NCBI GenBank assembly: GCA_023374045.1
Contig: CM041781.1
Coordinates: 144,762,982 to 144,826,981 of the forward strand
DNA: 64,000 nucleotides
Reading direction: 5' to 3'
DNA from: Limonium bicolor
Taxonomy: Eukaryota; Streptophyta; Magnoliopsida; Caryophyllales; Plumbaginaceae
Shown here: positions 34,997-46,615 of the stretch, piece after piece
Layout: each line of letters starts with the position of its first letter
Numbering within the stretch: the first letter of the stretch is position 1
Made by a program: the position numbers and the translations under genes
The notes under the pieces: model-generated
Databases searched by the model: none
The model's input: the letters and a program-made list of their open reading frames with translations, nothing else
What the model was told of the DNA's origin: nothing

Positions 34997-35409
34997 TAGG
35001 AAAAATTTAAACAGATTTGACCATACGTGTTTTCCCTCCCAAGTGTAGCAGCAGAAACTATGCTAGACCAAGAATGCTTTGCTACCTAATAAGGGGACAA
35101 ACTTCAAGAAAGCTCTATATGGGTCTCCAGTGGAACACCTCTAACTGAAGCGAACCTCCATTTATCAACAGATACAACAGCATATATGGAATAGAAAAGA
35201 TAGGAAAAATTTAAACAGATTTGACCATACGTGTTTTTCCCTCCCAAGTGTAGCAGCAGAAACTATGCTAGACCAAGAATGCTTTGCTACCTAAGAAGGG
35301 GACATACTTCAAGAAAGCTCTATATGGGTCTCCAGTGGAACACCTCTAACTGAAGCAAACCTCCCTTTATCAACAGATACAACAACATATATGGAATAGA
35401 AAAGATAGA
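34997..35409. repeat. Direct tandem duplication of about 204 bp
   Basis: Copies at 34997-35203 and 35201-35409 start TAGGAAAAATTTAAACAG and end AGAAAAGATAG, differing at about ten positions. They lie just beyond the last recognised PP4R2 exon. Confidence 0.9.
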
Positions 35410-35462
35410 TGAAATATATAAAGTATTCTGAACAGATCAATGTAAACACATCAAGAACATAC

Positions 35463-35964
35463 CTTCATCGAGTTTGTTAACCAAATCAATGAAAGATCCT
35501 CTTATAGAAGCTTTTTCAGGGTTTTCACCCACTTTAGCCTCCAGATATTCCAAAAGAACCTTGTCACAAATTTCTATGTTAAAAACGTGAACCTGAGATC
35601 TGGCTGAAATCTGTAATATCCAAGTGATATAAAAAAAAATAAGCGCCCATATGTTGGCGTGCCTCACCATACCTACTTCAACTAAAATGATAACATACAC
35701 TTCAAGTCATCCCATTCATGCCTGTAGAAGAACACAAATAAAGTAAAGAAACTCTTGCACCAAATGCATTACTATATGAAGACCTACAATATCTTTTTTG
35801 GCAAGCCTTTGCACCCAAAGGTATGGAGAATAAAGCTCATAGCAAATGTGAGAGACATATAGTAATTATTATTATCAACGCACCAGTACTTTCCAGTGGA
35901 AGCGACAGCTTCTAGAACATCTCTAACTTCTTCTACAGAGAGTTTATGGTCTGCTTTCGCACCT
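35463..35964 (-). pseudogene. PP4R2-like gene fragment (protein phosphatase 4 regulatory subunit 2)
   Basis: Three exons fit with consistent splice phases on the minus strand. Exon A is 35884-35964 (KLSVEEVRDVLEAVASTGKY plus the first two bases of a Trp codon). Exon B is 35673-35721 (HEWDDLKCMLSF, then two in-frame TAG codons). Exon C is 35463-35559 (VLLEYLEAKVGENPEKAS to NKLDE). The order and spacing of STGKYW, HEWDDLK, MLSF and EYLEAK match plant PP4R2, a regulator of the PP4 phosphatase in DNA-damage signalling. Both stops stand where the family has Gln, as expected from CAG to TAG change. Start and C-terminal exons are missing. Capture by CACTA4 is inferred from position. Confidence 0.65.
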
Positions 35965-36244
35965 CTGGAAATTAAAAGAGACGAGTCAGGTCATCAAAAG
36001 AAAGAAGCTATAATTCCAAATTGGAAAGATCATAAAATGTAAAGATACCAGATTACTGATATTACATCAAACTATTCAGGTATTGCAGAGGAAAGTGTGT
36101 TATTGAGAAAGCCCAAAATTGAGTATGCAACGCCACAAATCCACTCCCTGCAAAGGAGTCATTGTAGATAATAAGCATATACTGCTGATCGAAGAGAAGA
36201 AATGCGCTGAAACTACCCAAAAATTATACTGCTAGAAATATATT

Positions 36245-36485
36245 GCATCCCTATCTGGCGAACAACAATATACATGCCTCTTTTCATTCTCTAATTTGTA
36301 GCCCTAACTGTCGAACAAGAACATTTTCATTCCAAAATTTGCAACCCTAAATGACAACAAGAGCATACATGCTCGCGCGCCTGTATTCATTCTCTAATCG
36401 CAACCCTAACTGTCGAACAAGAACATACATAGTTATGCCTTTCTTCATTATGTAATTTTACAACCCAACTGGCAAACATACCTGT
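36245..36485 (-). repeat. CACTA module array in CACTA4
   Basis: On the minus strand three to four copies of TGTTCTTGTTCGACAGTTAG and GGTTGCAAATT-type text, each followed by AGAGAATGAA. The copies resemble the module in CACTA3 and in the leaders of CACTA1 and CACTA2. Confidence 0.65.
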
Positions 36486-36649
36486 GGTGGCTACAACGTC
36501 GGTGGTGAGCAGAGGCGGCGCAATGGGTGTCGTTGTTCAGCAGAGGGCAGTGCAGTGTAGTAGCGTTGGCAGTGTTGATGCGTGAGTGTTGATGGTGTGA
36601 GTGAATTGTTGTAAGTAGAAGTAGCTAGAGTCGAGTGAGAGAAGCGGGT

Positions 36650-36870
36650 TTCAATTTTAGTCATCTATTTCACCGGTTGTTAAAAACATCCGACGAAATA
36701 ACCTCGCTTATTTCACCGGTTTTTATAAAAACCGGCGAAATAGATACTAATTGTTACCCCGGCTATCTATTACAACGGTTTATAATTAAAACCGTTGAAA
36801 TAGAGTTTAAAGGCAACCTATTTTGGCGGTTTTTAAACAACCGGTGAAATAAAGGCGTCAAAATAAGCCT
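36650..36870. repeat. CACTA4 subterminal palindromic repeats
   Basis: Inverted words TATTTCACCGGTTTTT and AAAACCGGTGAAAT recur about six times, with variants such as CAACGGTT/AACCGTTG. They end next to the terminus at 36883. Confidence 0.85.
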
Positions 36871-37161
36871 TTTTTTACTAGTGTGAGCATGTTTTAGAGG
36901 AGTATTTCATATGTTTTATCAACACTTTTCATGCTCATTTCTTCACTCTAGCTAGTTTTCTATAGTTTTGTGCTTATTGGTGTTTTACACAACTATTGCT
37001 GAAATAGGAGGAACAACCACCGCTGGAAAAAAAGATTAAAAAACGCTTAAATTTGCCATATAGAATGTTTTAAAGCGTAGTTTATTCGAGCGACGCAAAT
37101 GATTGAACATTTTAAATGACGCTTGTAAAGCGTTGTTTATACTAGCTTTAAAGAACACTTA

Positions 37162-40100
37162 TGTAACACCCCAACCATAAACTCCAAACTTAGTCGATAA
37201 ACGCAGCGGAAATCTTAACTTATCATATACCAAAAAGAGCGGTGTTACACGCCGTTAGCCACCCACGTGGCTAACAAGGCTGTTACTTACAATGTATCGG
37301 TCTGATTACGAGAATGCCGAGCATAGTTACAACCTTACAAAAATCAACTACCCAAAAGAATGACAATATACCGAGTGTATCTGTTCAAAAATCACTAACT
37401 AGCTTTACATCCACCAAAAGTAACGACCTCGAGTGTACAAGCACTACTCGGGTTTAACATCCAAAATAACAAAATATCAACAATCTAGGACCTACAGCCA
37501 TTCCGCTTCCTCGATCCTCATCCTGCAATAAACGTAGCCCCCAAAGGGGGTCAGCAACCTTTTGCTGGCATGGTTAACGTGCAGCCCGCTGACTACCGGG
37601 ATACACACAACTATTTGTCATGATAACATGGCATTGATTTTAATCATACAACATATAATATATCACAAGATTATTGCAACATAATCACATCACATACATA
37701 GTGGGAACATTCACTTAAACAACAACCAACATAGTTAGATCACTTAGGAGCCTAGGGAATATTGCCAATCCCATGGTGAGCTCGTTACATAAACTCGTCA
37801 CCGTCCTGTTAACATGAACGGATAACTTAACCCCAGGTGCGTCGGATATAGTGATCCAAGCACACCGAACAAATATAGTATGCCCCTATGGCCCGACATG
37901 AGTCAGTAAAATAGCCTTGGTTAAGCTAAAGGGAAGGTTGAAGCCCAAAATGGAAAACAACCATAACATACAAAGAGAGTCGAACCGGTTATGACATCGA
38001 CTCCCATACTCACACGCGTGGCCGGAACGACCGGACTCCTCACTTCCCCAGTTAGCACTTGTTAGAAGTTCAACATAGTACTCAATAAACGCACAACAAG
38101 CAAGTGGTTAAGTCTTGTTAGACACACCACACAAGGGAAGGGAGTCGTATCTCAACAGTACAATAATATGAATAACGGTAAACTCGTTACATGGATTAAG
38201 TCTTACAAGGTCATAAACACACAGAAAAGCAAAACACACAAGCCGGTGTAAACCGGTAGGCAACAGACTGCAAGAAAACCATACCTTGGTCCTTGCTGCG
38301 TTTGTTCACCACCGAAGGTAGCTCCTATACATAATTAGTGATGTTGGTTAATTACCGTGTTTAACTTCTAATCAGTTAATTACTTCACATAATTATGTTA
38401 CATACTTTCACACTTAACCTACACTTAATCACCCTCCTAATGGTCATTAAAAGTCACCAAACATGTCTTAACAATCATATATTATCATTAACATTCAAAT
38501 CCCCACCTTGGAAATGCTTTAAAACACTCTCTGGCACATTTTTAGGGTGGTCCGGGTTTGTGTCCGAGTTTACAAACCCGGACCACACCGTCGGAAAACT
38601 TTCTGTCTCATTTTCACCTGGTCCGGGTTTGTATCCGGGTTTACAAACCCGGACCACATACAGTTTTAAGTCTCGGGTGCGTTTTTGGGGTGGTCCGGGT
38701 TTAGGTTCCTGGTTTGAAACCCGGACCACTCCAGTATTAGTCCAGAACATTATTTTTCAGCCACTTTTCAACCTCCAAACCAAGCCTAACCTTCTCCTAA
38801 TGTTTCTACATAAATTCTAACATGTTTTTAACACTTGTTTGGCACCTTAAACCTCTCTAATCCCTTGTCTAAATCATCACCCAATTCCTTGATCATATTC
38901 ACCCAATTTAAACTCTTTCCCTTTCACCAACACTTAAAACACCTAGTGTTCTACATGAATTTTGACAGAGGTTCCCCATATTTCTATCATCCTCACACAC
39001 CTTATCAAGCACACTTGCATTAATCCAACACCACACTCATTCTAGACACTTAGAACACATCCATTCCAGCACTTTCACAACAATAACCACAATGTGCATT
39101 AACCTTAAAAGCTTGGCTCTTAGGCCCTTAAACAACATGAATTTAAACACTGAATTTCCTCATATTATTAGCAACACCTGCATTTCACTGAGCATTTATA
39201 TTTGTACAAACCTAAAACACAAACTTCTTAAAACATCACACAACATAAGGTAAGTCATTTACCTTGAGATTTCTTTCAACTTTTCCTCCTCCTTACTTCT
39301 TGTTCCACAACCGATTTCCAATGGGTTATTTGTTACACTAATGACCATGCCAAGATAATTACAATGAGTATTTAGGGTTTTGAATAACATTCCACTAACC
39401 CTAGAATTTAGAAATCACTTGAACACAAGGAGGGAATTACCTTCTATTTCAAAATGAAATGTTTGGCAATGGAATGGGGCTAGCTCCAACACTTCTAAAG
39501 ATTGAACAAGCTAACATGGAGAGAAAACAATGGTGTTTAGTACACACCAAAATCGGCCACATGTAAGATGGGGAAAAAGAGGGATTTTCGAGTTCTTCCT
39601 TACCTTAGAACAACAAGGAGATGATGGGCTTCAAGAATGTGAAGCTTCCTCTTCAAAATGTGGTACACCCATGGAGATGAAGTATGGAGTTTTGAGATTT
39701 TGAAAGGTACAAAATAATCCCCAAGGTGAGAGGAGTATTTTGGTGAAAGAATTTCTTGATTTGTAGCAAGGATGAAGAAGTTACAAGGAGTAGAAGATGA
39801 GGTTTCTTTGGCATGTATAAATCGCCATTACTGGAGCCAAATGAAGAAGAGGCTGAGAGAGAGGGAAGGAATCGTGAGGCAACAGAGAAATGAGGGAGAG
39901 AGAGAGTGTGAGAGAGGGTATTGTGTGTGAGAGAAGATAAAGTAATATGCTTTATTATTTTTGTCTTGTAGCTAATAGAGGAGTGAAATAAAAGAGAGGG
40001 AGAGAGAGTAAATCGTGAGACACAAGGAGAGAGGGGAAAAAATTTGATTTTTATTTTACAATGTGAGAGAGTGGCATTTGGTCATTAGCAGATAACTCCC

Positions 40101-40425
40101 GTTAGTTCCCGAACTGTCAGTTTTAACAGTCCGGGTCCGGTTTCCGGATTTTTGTTTTATTTATTTTTATGGTCCTAGACCTTGAATAATATTTAATTAT
40201 AGCCATATGATTGACTATAAATTTTATTAGTCCATTTAAACCCGTTTAAAGTTACATTCCCGGGTTTCTCGAAAAACGTGTTTTAAAGCCCGTTTTGCAT
40301 TTTTAATCCACTATCTGGATCCGTTTCCTTCGGGAATTTTTCCCACATGTTCTTAATGACTAAAATAAGCCTTAGAATATAATAATTATATATTTAACTA
40401 ACATATTAAGGTTTGGGGTATTTCA
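37162..40425 (-). repeat. 3' LTR of element 2
   Basis: About 3.26 kb, TGTAACACCCCAACC to GGGGTATTTCA on the plus strand. It contains the terminal hairpin with arms GTTAGCCAC/GTGGCTAAC (37254-37275), the paired hairpins near 37535-37565 and a hairpin array (38549-38728). A CT/GA-rich microsatellite-like stretch occupies about 39895-40035. Open frames here recur in the other LTR and are not genes. Confidence 0.93.
38549..38728. repeat. Hairpin-word array, 3' LTR of element 2 (GGTCCGGGTTT / AAACCCGGACC)
   Basis: Three units, each GGTCCGGGTTT followed after 12-20 bases by AAACCCGGACCAC. It is identical in the other LTR (48009-48188). Confidence 0.9.
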
Positions 40426-40442
40426 ATCTACCCCCCTTAAAA
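40426..40442 (-). other. Polypurine tract of element 2
   Basis: Read on the minus strand, AAGGGGGGTAGAT precedes the 3' LTR, corresponding to the tract of element 1. The bases up to the pol stop at 40606 carry the same short spacer as in element 1. Confidence 0.85.
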
Positions 40443-40605
40443 GAACTTTGTCCCCAAAGTTCAGACTTCCCACATATCTTAAGTATTAGAAAACGGGGAT
40501 TACTTCTGAAACAACGCTTCCAATACATGCCGTACATACATACATAACCGAAACGGCTCTACCCCCCTTAAATAGGGGTACGCCCCGTACCCTATACATA
40601 CAAAA

Positions 40606-43600
40606 CTAAGAAGTAAACAACGACGGGTACTTCGCCCTCATCTTCTCTTCCAGCTCCCAAGTGGCCTCCTCGACCTCCTGGTTAGACCAGAGGACCTTCA
40701 CCAATCTCACAGATTTATGGCGAGTGTCTCGAGTCTTAGTGTCCAGGATCTGTACGGGAGTCTCCACTGATCGCATGGTCGGCTCTAAAGTTAGCCTCTC
40801 GGGCTGAAGTACATGAGACGGATGAGACATATATTTCTTCAACTGGGACACATGAAATACATCATGTACCTTGCCCAGCTCAGCAGGTAAATCAAGCCTG
40901 TAGGCTACCGGGCCTATCCGCTCCATCACAACATAAGGCCCCACATATTTCGGGCTCAACTTGCCTTTCTGGCCAAAACGAAACACTCCCTTCATGGGGG
41001 ATACTCTAAGAAATACCTGATCGCCCACGGCGAACTCCAGGTCACGTCTGCGCACATCGGCGTATGATTTCTGTCTATCCTGAGCTGCTTTCATGTTAGC
41101 CCGGATCTGACGTACTTCTGCTTGTACTTGCTCCAAATACTCAGGTCCTATAATGACCGTCTCACTCGACTCATCCCAGCATAATGGCGTGCGGCATGGT
41201 CTACCGTACAAAGCCTGGAAGGGAGACATCTTGATCGAAGCATGGTAACTGTTGTTATAGCTAAACTCGATCAAATGTAACTTATCAATCCAGCTGGTTT
41301 GAAAATCAAGTGCACATGCACGTAACATATCCTCAAGCGTCTGTATGGTGCGCTCACTCTGACCATCTGTCTGTGGGTGGAACGCCGTACTCAACTTCAA
41401 TTCGGTACCAAGCGCTTCCCGTGTACTTTCCAGTACCTCGAGAGGAATCTGGTATCCCTATCAGACACGATAGTCTTTGGTATTCCATGGTGTCGTACTA
41501 TCTCACGGTCGAAGAGCTCTGCTAGCTTCGCCACCTTCCAAGTGTCCTTCATCGGAATGAATCTGGCCACCTTGGTCAGTCGGTCAACAACGACCCATAT
41601 CATATTCAAGCCTCCCCGAGTAGGCAGAAGCCCAACAACGAAGTCCATGGAAATATCATGGAACTTCCATTCAGGAACGGGCATTGGCTGTACCATGCCA
41701 CCAGGACGATGGTGCTCAAACTTGACCTTCTGACACGAACAACGAACACACTACAAACATAATCTCACTACTCTTCATATTTCTTAAATCGTTACCAGAT
41801 CTTTCATACCCTTGTACATTTTGAAGCTCGGGGTGGATAGAAGTAGAAGAACAGTGTGATTCACTTAGTATGCGCTCCTTCAACTCAGCGCTGCTTCGTG
41901 GAATACAAAGTCGGCCATTCAGCCTGATCAAACCATCATCATGAAGTCGGAAATCGTACTTCTGACTTTCGAACGTGCCGTCAATAAGCTTCTGTTTGAT
42001 CTCTCACATGTACTGATCTGACATCTGAGCACTCCGCACCTCTTCAACCAAGCTCGAGTGAGAGATAAGCGAATGGAGAGAGTGTGCTCGGCGACTCAAT
42101 GCATCAGCTACAACGTTTGCTTTACCTTCCTTGTACTGAAGGTTAATATCGTAATCAGTAAGGAATTCAACCCATCTCCTTTGCCTCATGTTCAACTCCT
42201 TCTGAGTGAACAGGTATTTCAAACTCTTATGATCTGAATAGATCGTCACATTCACTCCATATAAATGGTGTCGCCATATCTTCAAAGCGAAGACAATGGC
42301 ACCCAATTCTAGATCATGTGTAGGATAATTTTCTTCATGTCGCTTCAACTGTCGGGAGGCGTAAGCCACGACCTTCCCGTGTTGCATCAAAAACACAGCC
42401 CATACCTTTACCTGACGCATCACAGTACACCTCAAAACCATCAGTACCCTCTGGTATAGTAAGGATTGGTGCAGAAGTCAAAGCATCCTTGAGCTTCTGA
42501 AATGAGATCTCACAGTCCTCAGTCCAATCAAACGGTGTATCCTTCTTTGTTAAGGATGTCAACGGTTTCGAAACACTAGAGAAATTCCTCACAAACCTCC
42601 GATAATAACCTGCCAGACCGAGGAAGCTCCGGATGTCGGCAACCGTCTTCGGTCTAGGCCAGGTGCGCACAACATCAATCTTGGCCGGATCCACCGCGAT
42701 CCCGGCCTCAGAAATAACATGACCAAGAAAAGAGACTTGGTCCAACCAAAATTCACACTTTGAGAACTTCGCATAAAGCTGGTTCTCTCTCAATGTTTGC
42801 AACACACTTCTCAGGTGAGCTTCATGCTCCACCCTGGACTTAGAATAAATAAGAATGTCATCAATGAACACAACTACTGACTTATCCAACTGCTCTCGAA
42901 ACAACCGATTCATCAAGTCCATAAACTTTGCTGGTGCGTTAGACAACCCAAACGGCATGACCGTGAATTCATAGTGCCCATATCTGGTACGGAAGGCAGT
43001 CTTCTCAATATCACTGTCCCTGATCGCAATCTGATGGTAACCCGATCGTAGATCGATCTTAGAGAACACAGATGCACCTCTCAGCTGATCAAATAAATCA
43101 TCGATACGTGGCAATGGGTAACGGTTCTTCACCGTCACAGCATTCAGGTCTCTGTAGTCGATGCAGAGGTGGAGGCTCCCATCCTTTTTCTTCACAAAAA
43201 GGACTGGTGCTCCCCATGGTGAAACGCTAGGGCGGATAAACCCCTTGTCGAGTAGGTCTCGCAGCTGCTCTTTGAGCTCTGTCATCTCAGCTGGAGCCAT
43301 ACGGTAGGGCGCCTTCGCTATAGGTCCGGTGCCCGGTACCAAGTCGATCTCAAACTCAACTGCCCGTGTAGGCGGCATGCCTGGGAGCTCCTTAGGAAAG
43401 ACATCAGGAAACTCCGACACAACCGGTACATCTGGGCTAAACTCAGGGTCTCTCTCTATGTCCTGGACATAGCAGAGGTATACATCATTCTTTCTTCTGA
43501 TTTCGTGATACATGGCCATGGCGGAGATGATCTGTGTCGAAGGCTCCCTGGGCCTCTGGCGGTATGAAATGGTGACCCCAGATGGACTCCGAAGAAGCAG

Positions 43601-43985
43601 ACGGTGCTCGGCACATAGAATTCTGCCCTTGTACCGCTCCAACCAGTTCATCCCGAAAATCACATCAAAACCCAGTCCGTCGAACTCTATTAAGTCGACC
43701 GGAAATTCTTCATTCTTAATTCGCACAATAACATCTCGGTGGTAGCGGGTACACCTGATCCGCTCTTTCGACGGGAGAGTGACTAGAAAGTCTTGAATCT
43801 CTTCACCGTCTAACCCCAGCCTCTTCGCAAAAGATAGCGAAATAAAGGTGTGTGAGGCTCCGGAGTCGAACAAGACCGAGGCGTCCACGCCATTAACTGG
43901 GAAGGTACCGGTGTGGATAGTGCCGCTCTTGCGGCCTCTGCCTCATTGCAGACACTCAGTATACCTCCCGTTCCGAGTGCACATC
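40606..43985 (-). pseudogene. pol: Pol polyprotein, element 2, with several breaks
   Basis: Same domain order as element 1. Protease DSGASHTF lies near 43860 and the RT active site [10 protein letters not shown] near 42860. RNase H has YCDASG, SDHKSL and ADALSRR. Integrase has SMDFVVG, VSDRDTRF and QSERTIQTLED, with the last two parts in different frames. The chromodomain-like tail with RLVKVLWSNQ and ATWELEEKM ends at the stop at 40606. Breaks: a 1-base loss near 43930 just after the exon start, a frameshift near 42396, an in-frame TGA near 42009, a diverged and shifted zinc-finger part near 41740-41850, and a frameshift near 41400. Most domains remain readable; the product as read would not be complete. 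Confidence 0.92.
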
Positions 43986-44056
43986 CTAATTTATTTCAAA
44001 ACTTTATAAGTATAATAGTAACAACACGGGTAGTTTACTCAAGAAAATAACACTGC

Positions 44057-44062
44057 TTTATT
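44057..44062 (-). terminator. Candidate polyadenylation signal after the AlkB exon, element 2
   Basis: AATAAA on the minus strand, about 125 bases after the AlkB stop and upstream of the pol acceptor at 43986. Same relative position as in element 1. Confidence 0.55.
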
Positions 44063-44186
44063 CATAAACTCATCGTTACACCATGATGGTATTACATTGG
44101 CTACATCGCTCGATAACTTAACATACTTAATGCATCACATACTTAACATACAACTGGCTTCACACTTTACATGGTTACACATAACT

Positions 44187-44926
44187 TCAGAAATGTCTAA
44201 AGGTTAAGTTCAATCTTCCAGGTTTCATGTGTGTGGCATTGATTATTGTCGGAGGTGCCGTATTCAATTTTATCTTCTTGATACCATGATACAGCATCCT
44301 CGACTGCCCACCCATGATTAACACATCTCCAGACTCCAATACTAACTTCCTTGCGAGGTCCGCACGCTTCTGCTCGCCATACATAAACACTGCGGTATCA
44401 CCAATGGACCAAGACACCACGGGTACTCCCTTACTAAGAGACTCGGGTGACTCGTCCTTGTCTTGGTGTAAACCCAACCTCCCACCTTTTTGGTAGAAGT
44501 TGACAATACACAAATCTGCCTTGATACTTGGAATTTGTTCCGGTTCACATTGCTGAGCAATTCCCACGGTGTGGTTAACAACCGCAAGGAATTCCTCAGG
44601 TATACTGGGTATGGTAGCTCCATCTTCAGCTCGTGTGTCCTGATATGACTTGGTGTAAGGGTTCCAGTCCTTACCCATGCACATCATCTTTAAATTCATT
44701 TTCGCTCCACTTGGGTATTCGGGTGTGTAGAAACCTCCAGGTGCTGTTCCAAGCTCGTCGCATCGTCGAATGATATGGATTTGTGCTTCAGGTGTCAAGT
44801 ATCCTTTTAATAATATCATACCTGGTTGGATAACTTGACACTGTTCTGTCGGATAGTCGGCGATGTCGATGGTGGTATCTTCGGGGTTCGGTGTGGGTGG
44901 GATTGGATAGCAAATATTGAAGGTTC
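44187..44926 (-). CDS. AlkB-family Fe(II)/2-oxoglutarate dioxygenase exon, element 2 (intact)
   Basis: An uninterrupted frame of about 246 residues from the predicted acceptor CCTTAG|GA at 44927 to the stop at 44187; the first in-frame ATG (44819) lies 35 codons in. Visible AlkB features: GGFYTPEY, KMMCMGKDWNPYTKSY, IVNFYQKGGRLGLHQDKDES with the HxD motif, VVSWSIGD, SGDVLIMGGQSRMLYHGI with the distal His, and C-terminal GRLNLTFR with the co-substrate-binding Arg. It is roughly 85 percent identical by eye to the exon in element 1. The fold family demethylates alkylated or methylated RNA or DNA bases; ALKBH1-like plant proteins are the nearest relatives I recognise. It would be made as a C-terminal extension of Gag by a phase-1 splice from 45074. 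All expected catalytic residues are present, so activity is plausible but unproven. Confidence 0.9.
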
Positions 44927-45073
44927 CTAAGGTTTATAAATTCCTAATTTAGGTGGTTTTCACATTATACTTTGACTCATTACTTATGTGGTTATTCCTT
45001 TAGACCCACTAACACACATGCATGGAAATGCGGTAAGCAATCACTTATCTTACTTAACGGTTTAAAGGGGTAC

Positions 45074-46455
45074 CTGGTCTAGAAGACGATCCTGGTGCCT
45101 CTGACCGGTCCACCACGTTCAAGGCAGCCTTGCCTGCTCCCGGCCCCTTCCCTTTCTGGGAATCAGCATTCCCTTGCCCTGAGGATGGCTGGTAGGTAGA
45201 TTTCGGGCCTTCGTGGGTCACAGTGGCCTTGCCCTTCCATTGCCCTCTAGGCCTATAGTTTCTGCCATCGGGGTTGCTGTAGCACTCGAAGTCACGGGCC
45301 CCAGCTTCTTGCAGTAATGGCACTGCACATCGTTCCCTTTGCAGTCCTTACCGGGATGGTCACCTTTGCACCACTTACAGAAGTAGTGGCGCTCCGATCC
45401 AGAGCCCGTACCGGCCTTGGGCGGGTGAGAGCGTAGGGGCTTAGCCGCATAGGCATAGGTGAGCTTCAGCGGCTCCTCAGTGGTAGTGGGCTGGGCTTGG
45501 CCCTTGCCATCTTGCTGCTGGCCCTTCTGGGGCTGAGGATAAGGTTTCCTCTTCTTTCCTCTTGGGTACCCTTGCGAGCCTTGGCCCTCGCTCGAGACCT
45601 TGCGCTTAAGCGCATTCTCCTCGTCCCTCAGACGGACGGTGATTTCTACGATAGCAGCGGCATGATAGCACTCCTATATTAGGGTGTTAGTTATGCCCCG
45701 CAAGTCAAACTCATAATTACATTCACATACTGTACATACTTATTCACAACACATTGTAGTTCTATTACCTGCAAGGTAGTATACCCACTTGGCCCCATAC
45801 CATAACGGAGGCGGTAGCTCAATCCGTTGTAGAAACGGTTCACCAGTATCCGGTCTGAGTAACCCAGATCCGGCAGCAGATTGACAAGCCCGATGAAGGC
45901 GGAGAGTAGTACTTCATCTACCGTCATCTTATCCCCTTGTCTCAGATTGTCCAACTCTAGGCGCTTGGCCTCTTGCACGTGTATCGGATAGTACTTGGCT
46001 CGCAGCAGAGCCGTGTACTCCTTCCACTGAAAAGCGGGATCAGCCACTCGGCCCTCCCTCACTAACTTCCACCAGCTTTGTGCCGCACCCTTCAGGTAGT
46101 AGGCAGCAAGACGGACCTTGATCTCTTCGGGCACATTCAAGGTCTCATAGGCGGTCTCCATCTCGGAGATGTACGCCTCTAACTTACTAGGGTCTGTCTC
46201 CCCATGAAACGACGGTGGCCTCAAATCTGCCAACGCCTTGACCCAGTTGGTCTCTCGCTGCTGTGGTGGTGGTGGTTCCGGATGATTCGGACCACCGGGC
46301 TGTTGCTGCCCTTGTTGCACCGCAGCTATTAATTGTGGTACCACTTGAGCTAGGGCGGCCGCTACGGCTTCGGCCATCATCTGAGCTGTGGGGTTATCCC
46401 CCGTGTCTCCTGGACCAGGCCCTCCACGGCCTCGTCCCCGCGGTCGCCCTGCCAT
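45074..46455 (-). pseudogene. gag: Gag polyprotein, element 2 (two exons, one frameshift)
   Basis: Exon 1 (46455-45769) starts MAGRPRGRGRGG and has the Retrotrans_gag core (AAYYLKGAAQSWWKL, LRAKYYPIHVQE). Exon 2 (45673-45074) joins in phase 0 after a 95-bp intron (45674-45768). The second intron of element 1 is missing here. The first zinc knuckle CKWCKGDHPGKDC is intact. The second has lost one base near 45302, which removes its His and shifts the frame; downstream text is otherwise conserved up to SSRPG. Two compensating indels change VDEYYSAF to VDEVLLSAF near 45920. Confidence 0.85.
45674..45768 (-). other. Predicted gag intron of element 2 (95 bp, phase 0)
   Basis: Donor GTAATAG after TTGCAG and acceptor AATATAG before GAGTGCTATCATGCC, on the minus strand. 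Length and position equal intron 1 of element 1. Confidence 0.75.
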
Positions 46456-46597
46456 CTGAACATATATGAAAGCACATTAGTATTGTGCTTACAAACTTAC
46501 TGTGTCACTTGTTTATAACGTCCTTTGGACGACAAGGTTAAATTTTCTAACTCGGTATACTCCTAGGCTCGGTAATCGGCAATCAGAGCGATACTTC

Positions 46598-46609
46598 GCT
46601 CTGATACCA
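46598..46609 (-). other. Primer binding site of element 2
   Basis: TGGTATCAGAGC on the minus strand, six bases after the 5' LTR. As in element 1 it overlaps a stem, ATCAGAGCG paired with CGCTCTGAT around AAGTAT. Confidence 0.92.
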
Positions 46610-46615
46610 CTTTTT

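Larger units (their letters stand above)
33638..36883 (-). mobile_element. CACTA4: 5' end of a CACTA element carrying host gene exons
   Basis: The right end, read on the minus strand, starts CACTAGTAAAAAAAGG at 36883 and is followed by subterminal repeats with TTTCACCGG / CCGGTGAAA words (36650-36870). Next comes a GC-rich leader (36485-36640), a tandem module shared with other CACTA elements, and exons resembling PP4R2. The other terminus is not seen; element 1 borders the segment on its left, so the limit at 33638 is only where element 1 begins. The bases TGA follow the terminus. Stretches 33638-34996 and 36000-36240 show no recognisable gene. Confidence 0.7.

Noticed and set aside
35437..35700. 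Single 87-codon minus-strand frame as one protein
   Set aside because: Splice phases show that it runs from intron into exon C of the PP4R2-like fragment; only 35463-35559 is exon.
38395..39023. Open frames of 141 and 62 codons repeated exactly at 47855-48482
   Set aside because: They are duplicated only because they lie in the two LTRs of element 2; no protein family was recognised and the frame crosses the hairpin array.
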